A stretch of 37,688 nucleotides of DNA, taken from contig JAUWDY010000020.1 of assembly GCA_030608565.1 (NCBI GenBank), forward strand, positions 1 through 37,688, written 5' to 3'. The position numbers and the translations under genes are program-made. The notes under the pieces are model-generated. The model saw only the letters and a program-made list of their open reading frames with translations, was not told where the DNA came from and did not search any database. The DNA comes from Candidatus Bathyarchaeota archaeon. Its GTDB lineage: Archaea; Thermoproteota; Bathyarchaeia; Bathyarchaeales; Bathyarchaeaceae. Of the stretch, positions 32,202 through 37,688 are shown one piece after another; position 1 is the first letter of the stretch; the number at the start of each line of letters is the position of its first letter.

Positions 32202-32222
32202 TTTTGAACAGTCTGTTCAAAA
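32202..32222. promoter_or_regulatory. Perfect 10+1+10 palindrome between divergent genes
   Basis: TTTTGAACAG and CTGTTCAAAA flank a single T. A further half-site, CTTTGAACA, follows directly. It lies between the zinc-ribbon/DUF4382 operon and the HtrA gene, next to a TATA-like GATATAATACAATA (32187-32200). It is a strong candidate operator for a dimeric repressor controlling one or both transcripts. Confidence 0.6.
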
Positions 32223-32414
32223 CTTTGAACAACACTTCACGTATGTATGCAGAAGGCTTAAAATTAAAAAAGATCGATGATCGAGGCCTAGTCAAGAAGT
32301 TCTTCCATTCACACAGGCACCATATCTATCATTTCGGAGGCTTTTTCCTAACAAAGTTTTTAAAAGTAATGATTTTTCTGTTGTAGATGACAATGAATTA
32401 TGTTGGTGAAATTG

Positions 32415-33572
32415 ATGGATTTTTCTTCTTCAAGCAAATGGATGTACGTATCTTTCGTTCTAATCGCTGTGTTGATTTTTAACAGCGGTTTCTTTATATA
32501 CACACATCTTAACGTTCAAACCCAATTTTCCGCTCTGCAAACTAGTCTCGATGCTCAAGAACAACAACTGCAAGATTTACAACAACAAATTGATATTCTG
32601 AACTACATAAACCAAACTGAATTCATGCCTTGGCCAAAAATCTACGATCAAATCAAATATAGCATAGTGCTTATTCAGACCGAAATCGGTTTAGGCTCAG
32701 GCTTTGTCATTGATCACGAGGGTCACATCGTAACCAACTATCATGTAATCGAAGGTGCCACCACAATACAAGTTTCATTTCTTGATGGAAACATAACCGA
32801 TGCCAGCAGAGTTGGGGAAGATGCCTATAGCGACCTAGCCGTCATCAAAGTCAACCCGGACATTACGGAACTATATCCAGTTGTGGTGGGAAACTCCTCC
32901 GAGCTCGCCGTGGGGGAGCCAGTAGCAGCTATAGGAAATCCCTTTGGACTAAGCGACACCATAACCGCCGGCATAGTCTCCGCACTAGGGAGAGACTTGG
33001 AAGCACCTGGTCACTACCGAATTGTAGACATTATTCAAGTTGACGCTGCTATAAACCCAGGGAACTCGGGTGGACCCCTAGTTAACCTCGAAGGCCAAGT
33101 GGTAGGCGTCAACACGGCTATAATATCAGGTTCTGGAACTTTTGCCGGCGTAGGGTTCGCCATACCCTCCGACACTGTAAGAAGGGAGCTCCCCGATTTG
33201 ATTGCAGTAGGTCAATACAAACATCCTTGGGTAGGCATTGCTGGAATTGATGTCAACCTAGCCATCGCGCAATATATCGGCTTAGAAAAACCTCAGGGAT
33301 TTCTTGTAATCGATGTTGTTCCTGACAGTCCAGCAGAGGATGCCGGTTTGAAGGGAGGTAATCAAACGGTTGTAATAGGTGGAAGAGATATCAAGATTGG
33401 TGGTGACGTGATCGTGGGAATAGATGGTCTAAATGTTAGAACTTTGAACGATCTGGTCGTGTACACAGAGAGAAATAAACGCCCTGGAGATATCGTGAGC
33501 TTAGCAATTATCAGAGATGGTCAAGAGATCACCAAGTCGTTAACATTGGGAGAACGCCCGCCACCGTCGTAA
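32415..33572 (+). CDS. Membrane-anchored HtrA/DegP-like serine protease with PDZ domain
   Basis: About 385 residues. A membrane helix near the N-terminus (about 9-30) and a short Gln-rich coiled coil (QTSLDAQEQQLQDLQQQ) anchor and space the enzyme outside the cell. The trypsin-like domain has the triad His110 (NYHVIEG), Asp140 (SDLAVIKV) and Ser218 (GNSGGPLVN). The C-terminal PDZ domain begins near WVGIAGIDV and includes IDVVPDSPAEDAGLKGG and VGIDGLNVRTLNDL. HtrA proteases remove or refold damaged surface proteins. ATG 32415 is preferred over ATG 32400 because GGTGA lies 5-9 bases upstream. It is divergent from the DUF4382 operon across a strong palindrome. Confidence 0.92.
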   Translation: MDFSSSSKWMYVSFVLIAVLIFNSGFFIYTHLNVQTQFSALQTSLDAQEQQLQDLQQQIDILNYINQTEFMPWPKIYDQIKYSIVLIQTEIGLGSGFVIDHEGHIVTNYHVIEGATTIQVSFLDGNITDASRVGEDAYSDLAVIKVNPDITELYPVVVGNSSELAVGEPVAAIGNPFGLSDTITAGIVSALGRDLEAPGHYRIVDIIQVDAAINPGNSGGPLVNLEGQVVGVNTAIISGSGTFAGVGFAIPSDTVRRELPDLIAVGQYKHPWVGIAGIDVNLAIAQYIGLEKPQGFLVIDVVPDSPAEDAGLKGGNQTVVIGGRDIKIGGDVIVGIDGLNVRTLNDLVVYTERNKRPGDIVSLAIIRDGQEITKSLTLGERPPPS

Positions 33573-33639
33573 GAAACACATTTCTTGCCTTGAACAACCT
33601 TTCAAACATTAGTTTCTGAAAAAATCACCGTTTCAGACT

Positions 33640-34869
33640 TCATGTTTTTGCATGTGTCAGATATTCTACCATAGTATCGTCCAAGTCGAGCCATTTTGTT
33701 ATACCCGCTCGCATTTGTGGGTTGTTTTCAAAAATTATTCTTATGTATGGGAGGATTTCTTTGACGGCTACGATTGAAGAGACATGGCATTTCCGTTTGA
33801 TTTTCATTCCTATAGCTGACTTCATCTGTCGTTCCCCTTTAGTTCGTCCTAACCATCGAATTCTCTGTGGAAATCGGTATGGAACCCAGCCAGATGGTTT
33901 AGTTTTTTCACGAGCCATAGCCACCCCAGCCGTCATGAAATCATATACGTATCGCATCAATTTCCAGTTTTGCGTTCTACGAATTCTACCGCGATACAAA
34001 TCAGCTTGACTCAACGCCTCCATAGCCTTCGCCAAGTCGCTTGGATGAGTCAGTTGATACGGCGCATTCTCGTAAACCCACTGAAACAACATGTCAGAGT
34101 CCACATCAGCGATATCTACTGCTCGCTTCGCCTCAGCACAACTTCTCGAATAAAAGATGGTTTTCATTACGCTGAAGATGACTTCTTTTCGGTCGCGACT
34201 CGACAGCCAGGCCACATTTTCATACGTCAATCTGTCGCGCCCTTGAGCCAAAGCCTGTAAATCGTTCACCGCTGACCTAACGTCGCGCCCAGATCGTTCA
34301 GCAATAAATTTGAGAGCCCGTTCCTCCGCCTCAATTTTCTCACCAGCACACACCCTCTTCAAATACTTGATCACCTGCAAAGTCGTAGGCCTCTTAAACT
34401 CGATGAGTAGGCAGTGCCTGCGAAGCGTGGCAAAACGAGGGTTATACGCATTGTTTGCTATAAGCACAAGGGGACACTGAGCATCCTTTGCAACCGCTAT
34501 AACAGCTCTGATGCCACCTCGATCCGCGGTTCCCGTAACCCCATCCAACTCATCCAATAGAACCAGTCGGCGACCACCAAACAATGTACCATACTGAGAG
34601 GCTAAACCGGCAAAACGCTGAACCCTCTCAGCTGTTCGATAGTCACTCGCGTTCTTCTCCACCAACTCCATGTTCAAGTCATGGGCTAGAGCCTCTACGC
34701 AAACAGTTTTTCCAATGCCTGGAGGCCCGTAAAGAAACGCAGCTCTCTTCTTGGGAACTCTCTTGCTCCAAGATTCTACCCAACTTCTGAATTTTTCAAT
34801 TGCCTCTCTGTTTCCAACAACCGTAGATAATGTCCGGGGCTTGTGCTTCACCGTCCAAGCGGCGTACAC
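33640..34869 (-). CDS. rfcL: Replication factor C large subunit
   Basis: A 409-residue clamp-loader large subunit that, with RfcS, loads PCNA on DNA. Motifs are W-T-V-K-H-K-P-R-T-L at the N-terminus, Walker A GPPGIGKT (48-55), Walker B LVLLDELDG (102-110), sensor I LVLIANN, and S-G-R-D-V-R-S-A-V-N-D-L-Q-A-L. The C-terminal collar is helical. No PIP-box is visible at the C-terminus, and the protein is somewhat shorter than many RfcL. It starts with GTG 34869; AAGGGG lies about 12 bases upstream. RfcS is not in the window. Confidence 0.93.
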   Translation of the reverse strand: MYAAWTVKHKPRTLSTVVGNREAIEKFRSWVESWSKRVPKKRAAFLYGPPGIGKTVCVEALAHDLNMELVEKNASDYRTAERVQRFAGLASQYGTLFGGRRLVLLDELDGVTGTADRGGIRAVIAVAKDAQCPLVLIANNAYNPRFATLRRHCLLIEFKRPTTLQVIKYLKRVCAGEKIEAEERALKFIAERSGRDVRSAVNDLQALAQGRDRLTYENVAWLSSRDRKEVIFSVMKTIFYSRSCAEAKRAVDIADVDSDMLFQWVYENAPYQLTHPSDLAKAMEALSQADLYRGRIRRTQNWKLMRYVYDFMTAGVAMAREKTKPSGWVPYRFPQRIRWLGRTKGERQMKSAIGMKIKRKCHVSSIVAVKEILPYIRIIFENNPQMRAGITKWLDLDDTMVEYLTHAKT

Positions 34870-35072
34870 TCTAGCTAAACGCCCCTTTTCATCTCATAAC
34901 CAGCCTATAGGGCATTATAGATTTCTCTATCTTGCCTCTCTCTACTGTTTGGGTTGTTTCTTGCATGTTTATCATCTGCTTTCTTGAATCGGAGTAGACA
35001 ACTAATAAAGTTTTACTCGCAAGATAACTTTATAGTTGGCTACGGTTTGAAGGGGGGTAGAATAGCAATTCG

Positions 35073-35092
35073 TAGGGGGGGTTTCCCCCCTA
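35073..35092. repeat. G/C-run hairpin, 8-bp stem
   Basis: TAGGGGGG and CCCCCCTA are separated by GTTT. A second GGGGGG-TAG run lies just upstream (35052-35060). Confidence 0.6.
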
Positions 35093-35131
35093 ATTCACAT
35101 GCATACTTGCATGTATTAGTGAAGAAGGGAT

Positions 35132-35155
35132 ACAAAGGGAAGATTATCCCTTTGT
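35132..35155. repeat. Hairpin, 9-bp stem
   Basis: ACAAAGGGA (35132-35140) pairs perfectly with TCCCTTTGT (35147-35155) around an AGATTA loop. Confidence 0.6.
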
Positions 35156-35195
35156 TAAATAGGATTGAGGGCTTCTAAATTCATAAGTTCTTTGG

Positions 35196-35216
35196 TTCTT
35201 TCTTTTAAAGAAAGAA
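35196..35216. repeat. Palindrome, 10+1+10
   Basis: TTCTTTCTTT and AAAGAAAGAA flank a single T. It is a third perfect inverted repeat in this gap and could be an operator or terminator. Confidence 0.55.
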
Positions 35217-35494
35217 TGTGCCTTTGTGGTAGTGTTGAAGTAAAATTTACATTTATTACGGTGATGCATGATTAATGAGGCAGATTGAATCTAGCATATA
35301 GAGTTAAAGTTGAAGGCATATTGAATATAGCAAAAAAATAGCTTGAATTTGGAGTCTGAAATATACATATTTGCGTGGGTAATTGTGAATCAAGGGCTTC
35401 TCCTATTACTATCTCACTTCTGTTAATACCTGTATGCATGGTATTCCGATAGTTTTTTGAGCAAATTGCCCTTAATGTTTGTTGGCTAAAACAC

Positions 35495-36253
35495 ATGTTG
35501 TCATCAATATCTATACTCTTTGACCATATTGGAAAAATCGTTGAGGAATTACACAATGCAATCCGATGGAAGAGTCTCCAGAAGATGGAAGTTGAGTTTG
35601 AGAAACTCACGGCATTATTGGACTGTCTGAAATCACACTTCCCAAAGGAATTTGTAGAGACAGCTTTTGCATATGTTGACCAACACTTACACTTTGTGAA
35701 ACGCTATATCGAGGAAAGAAATATCAATATGGTTAAGCAGAATTTTGATTGCATAAGAGAAAGAGACTTACCAAAAGCCAAATTAAAAGTCTATGTTTTT
35801 CTCAAAAGTCAGAGAGATTTTGATTATGGCAAAGAAGAGAAAGTCTATCCGAAAGGGCATATATACGATTTCTACAAGGACATTCGAGACATAACAAAAG
35901 AAGCAAAGAATGAGGTTTTTGTGATTGATGCCTATGTGGATGAAGACTTGCTTAATTTATATTTAGAAAAGATTCCGATAGGAGTGAAAATCAAAATACT
36001 GACAAAACAACCTAAAGGCAATTTCATCACGGTAGCCCAGAAATTTAAAATTAAACCGAAAGTGGATTTCGAGGTTAGAAGAAGCAACGATTGTCATGAT
36101 AGACTTTTCTTCATTGATGATAAGTGCTGGGTTATGGGGCAATCAGTTAAGGATGCTGGAAAGAAACCAACCTATCTTGTCAAAATAGAGGTATACGACC
36201 TTTTCCGAAAAGTATTTGATGATTTGTGGAAAACAGCATCGAAATTGGTATGA
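35495..36253 (+). CDS. PLD-like fold protein with helical N-terminal domain
   Basis: A 252-residue protein. The first 100 residues are helical (KMEVEFEKLTALLDCLKSHF and on). The C-terminal 150 residues look like half of a phospholipase-D-type fold: strands in NEVFVIDAYVDEDLLNLYL and VKIKILTKQ, then H-D-R-L-F-F-I-D-D-K-C-W-V-M-G-Q-S. This resembles an HxK motif in which Lys has become Arg (H-x-R-x4-D). Proteins of this type occur near defence and mobile genes. With one motif it would need to dimerise, or it may be a non-catalytic binding domain. It starts with ATG 35495; no strong ribosome-binding site is seen. Confidence 0.65.
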   Translation: MLSSISILFDHIGKIVEELHNAIRWKSLQKMEVEFEKLTALLDCLKSHFPKEFVETAFAYVDQHLHFVKRYIEERNINMVKQNFDCIRERDLPKAKLKVYVFLKSQRDFDYGKEEKVYPKGHIYDFYKDIRDITKEAKNEVFVIDAYVDEDLLNLYLEKIPIGVKIKILTKQPKGNFITVAQKFKIKPKVDFEVRRSNDCHDRLFFIDDKCWVMGQSVKDAGKKPTYLVKIEVYDLFRKVFDDLWKTASKLV

Positions 36254-36282
36254 GGAAAGACGAATAGTTAAGGTGACTTGCT

Positions 36283-36345
36283 TGCATGCATGAATCAACT
36301 TCGCAACTTCGCTTTTTTGACAATCCTCAACAACAGCATGCATGC
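36283..36345. repeat. GCATGCATGC intergenic motif, copy 5 (36336-36345) with a near-copy
   Basis: TGCATGCATGA at 36283-36293 and GCATGCATGCGTG at 36336-36348 lie about 50 bases apart between the PLD-like gene and the zinc-ribbon microprotein genes. Confidence 0.75.
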
Positions 36346-36363
36346 GTGTCATGACTGCTTATG

Positions 36364-36471
36364 TCAATTGCAATGTGGACACACGTTGAGTGACACTGAA
36401 TACATCCTTCCACATTTAGAACATCTTTTTCTGCGAAATTCTTTCAAAACTCTTCTTTCATTTTCGGGCAT
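36364..36471 (-). CDS. 35-residue zinc-ribbon microprotein (second of a tandem pair)
   Basis: From ATG 36471 to TGA 36364-36366. The product, MPENERRVLKEFRRKR followed by C-S-K-C-G-R-M-Y-S and C-P-H-C-N, is a minimal zinc ribbon, and a GGTGA ribbon-binding sequence for the ribosome lies about 5 bases before the ATG. It matches the neighbouring 44-residue protein in the pattern R-R-x2-C-x2-C-G-x2-Y-S-x3-N-x-C-P-x-C, so the two are paralogues. It lies 15 bases after the stop of that gene on the same strand. The cysteine spacing is unlikely by chance in such a short frame. Function unknown. Confidence 0.65.
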   Translation of the reverse strand: MPENERRVLKEFRRKRCSKCGRMYSVSLNVCPHCN

Positions 36472-36486
36472 GAAACTCACCAATTT

Positions 36487-36621
36487 TTATTCTTTATTGC
36501 AGAAGGGGCACTTATTAAAATAGGCGGAATACCATTTTCCGCAATGATTACATTTCACTCTTCGGGCCAGTTCTTCGAACTCGCATTCTTCTTTCTTCTC
36601 TTTTTCGGGCAAGTTTTTCAT
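36487..36621 (-). CDS. 44-residue zinc-ribbon microprotein (first of a tandem pair)
   Basis: The product begins MKNLPEKEKKEECEFEELARR and ends with C-N-H-C-G-K-W-Y-S-A-Y-F-N-K-C-P-F-C-N-K-E, a four-cysteine zinc ribbon. The start is uncertain: ATG 36621 has AGGGAG almost touching it, and ATG 36651 or 36687 are also in frame. It overlaps the 3' end of the membrane-protein gene by at least 74 bases in another frame. Either this is an overlapping operon gene, or a frameshift has detached a zinc-ribbon tail from the membrane protein. The paralogous microprotein downstream, with its own start, favours a separate gene. Confidence 0.6.
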   Translation of the reverse strand: MKNLPEKEKKEECEFEELARRVKCNHCGKWYSAYFNKCPFCNKE

Positions 36622-37585
36622 TCTCCCTTTTATCCAGCAGTACTTTCTCATAATCTTTATAAAGCGTTTTTGTGTTCCAAATCCCACGTATGAGATAGAG
36701 AATTGTTATGAGGGGCATCAAAAAGGAAAAAATTGTCAAAAAAGTGATTTGAATCTTTTCATTTATGAAAATAGTGAAAGCCAGAAGCAGAATTGTGACT
36801 CCTAGATGATGAATTATATCTGCTGTGAAAAGATGCCAAAAGCGTTCGGCTGAATGTGCCATTTGTGATGCGAGAAAGAATAAAAACATTGAAATCAGTA
36901 AGAACACTATCAAAGTTATTGCGTCTGAAAAGTTATCGCGATAGAAACCAATTATGAGAGATAGGGCCGTAAGAGTAAATCCAGCCAAAGTCAGATTCCT
37001 ATCGCTAAAATATCTAATCTCTTCTTGTCTCAAATCATCCATTCTCATGACAGCCAAAAAAGATGCATTTAATCGCACTTCATTTCTTTTTTTGAACAGG
37101 TAGCTTGCGATACTTCCCACAAGCCCACTGAGTAAACCCGATATTATGGAGGAGTTACGGTCTCTAACCCATTTGGCTGGGGCATTAGGAATGGCTTCGA
37201 TTGTAGGATTGAATCCACTCTTGCTTACCTCTATTACTGTTACTTCTCCAACATACTCAACTTGAGTGTGACCACTGGAATTAGTCAAGTATTCAAAGAC
37301 CAAATCTCCATTCTTCTTCACCGCAACTTTAGCGTTCTCAACTGGCATACTATCAGAATCGTTTCTCACGGTCACCATAATACTTTCGCCGATAACCGCA
37401 GGAGTCTCTGGACTTATCGTAACATCAAAATTCGATTCGAGTTGAACAGCTGAGAGAGGGACGACACCGCGAAAAACCCACCAAAGTGGAATGCGTAGGA
37501 TTTGAGTTGAGATAAGAAATGCTGTAAAACCTACGATGATGAATGATGAGAACAGGATAGAAAGGATTTTGGTGTTCTTTCTCAT
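36548..37585 (-). CDS. Membrane protein with extracellular Ig-like domain and helical membrane core
   Basis: About 345 residues from ATG 37585 (TTG 37606 is possible). A first membrane helix (about 8-27) is followed by an outside domain (about 50-135) of Ig-like or carboxypeptidase-regulatory type (V-I-G-E-S-I-M-V-T-V-R-N-D-S, VENAKVAVKKNGDLVFEYLT). A helix with glycine motif follows (SSIISGLLSGLVGSIASYLF), then a cluster of four helices at about 195-310, and a very basic C-terminal tail (KREERRMRVRRTGPK). A TATA-like ATATGTTTTA lies close upstream of the ATG, so the message may be leaderless. It is followed by two overlapping or adjacent zinc-ribbon genes. Function unknown. Confidence 0.65.
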   Translation of the reverse strand: MRKNTKILSILFSSFIIVGFTAFLISTQILRIPLWWVFRGVVPLSAVQLESNFDVTISPETPAVIGESIMVTVRNDSDSMPVENAKVAVKKNGDLVFEYLTNSSGHTQVEYVGEVTVIEVSKSGFNPTIEAIPNAPAKWVRDRNSSIISGLLSGLVGSIASYLFKKRNEVRLNASFLAVMRMDDLRQEEIRYFSDRNLTLAGFTLTALSLIIGFYRDNFSDAITLIVFLLISMFLFFLASQMAHSAERFWHLFTADIIHHLGVTILLLAFTIFINEKIQITFLTIFSFLMPLITILYLIRGIWNTKTLYKDYEKVLLDKRENEKLARKREERRMRVRRTGPKSEM

Positions 37586-37688
37586 AAACTTAGAGTAAAA
37601 AGTCAACCCTTAAAACATATTCGCATACATGCATTCAACTGGTCAATTTTCTAAGGAAGGTAAAATCTTTTGTTGGAAGCTCTAAACT

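Larger units (their letters stand above)
34870..35494. other. Structured non-coding gap
   Basis: A 625-base gap between rfcL and the PLD-like gene. It holds three perfect hairpins within 144 bases (35073-35092, 35132-35155, 35196-35216), an alternating tract CACATGCATACTTGCATGTA (35096-35115), and a TATA-like stretch near 35270. A 74-codon frame at 34954-35178 runs through two hairpins and is judged chance. Confidence 0.5.

Noticed and set aside
32125-32295. Longer zinc-ribbon protein starting at 32295
   Set aside because: The extension is AT-rich and spans the palindrome and TATA-like element of the divergent promoter, so it is probably not translated.
34954-35178. 74-codon plus-strand frame between rfcL and the PLD-like gene
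   Set aside because: It runs through two perfect hairpins, has no family similarity I can see and no convincing ribosome-binding site. The structured DNA explains the open frame better.
1-37688. CRISPR array, insertion sequence with transposase, or rRNA
   Set aside because: No regularly spaced repeats, no transposase-like product and no rRNA signature were found. The only mobile-element gene is the tyrosine recombinase.

Overview
The window is archaeal and most likely from the TACK lineage; a Bathyarchaeia-type genome fits best. The support is a complete CdvA/CdvB/CdvC cell-division cluster, archaeal Orc1/Cdc6 and the RFC large subunit, the tetrahydromethanopterin C1 enzyme Ftr, a UPF0282 metallo-hydrolase, and a tRNA gene interrupted by an insertion that folds as an archaeal bulge-helix-bulge intron. 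Ribosome-binding sites are often of the GGTGA type and several genes start with GTG, TTG or apparently ATT. The taxonomic call is inference; no rRNA is present.

Layout. Positions 1-5790 look like an accessory or mobile island: the start of a type I restriction-modification-like gene cut by the window edge, a KTSC-domain microprotein directly followed by an OLD-family ATPase/TOPRIM nuclease, small membrane proteins, and a tyrosine recombinase lying against the 3' end of a reductive-dehalogenase-like gene. Positions 5793-8600 hold C1 and cofactor metabolism: the cobalamin/Fe-S dehalogenase homologue, ftr and ubiX. A membrane-anchored phospholipase-D-like protein follows. Positions 10193-13649 are the division operon (second ESCRT-III paralogue, cdvA, cdvB, cdvC, all on the minus strand). 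Positions 13850-17370 carry small membrane proteins, regulators (Lrp/AsnC type and HTH_45 type), a DUF1028 protein preceded by a helicase N-terminal remnant, and long AT-rich gaps.

A tRNA-Gly(CCC) with a D-loop intron lies at 17722-17833. Positions 17891-19962 encode a membrane protein, a zinc-ribbon protein and UPF0282. Positions 20724-27265 are a complete oligopeptide-type ABC transporter. Its substrate-binding protein is divergent from dppBCDF and appears circularly permuted. Next come Orc1/Cdc6 with an overlapping winged-helix gene, the molybdopterin genes moaC-moaB-moaA, a DUF4382 lipoprotein-like protein and zinc ribbon divergent from an HtrA protease across a strong palindrome, and RfcL. 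Positions 34870-37688 again look accessory: a cluster of hairpins, a PLD-like protein, and a membrane protein followed by two tandem zinc-ribbon microproteins.

How it works together. Ftr belongs to the archaeal methyl branch of the Wood-Ljungdahl pathway, whose first enzyme, formylmethanofuran dehydrogenase, needs the molybdenum/tungsten pterin that MoaA/B/C help make. The peptide transporter fits a peptide-fermenting or mixotrophic lifestyle. CdvA recruits CdvB polymers and CdvC remodels them. The most unusual items are the permuted binding protein, the tRNA D-loop intron, the KTSC-OLD pair in a defence-like island, the tandem zinc-ribbon microproteins, and a recurrent intergenic GCATGCATGC motif.
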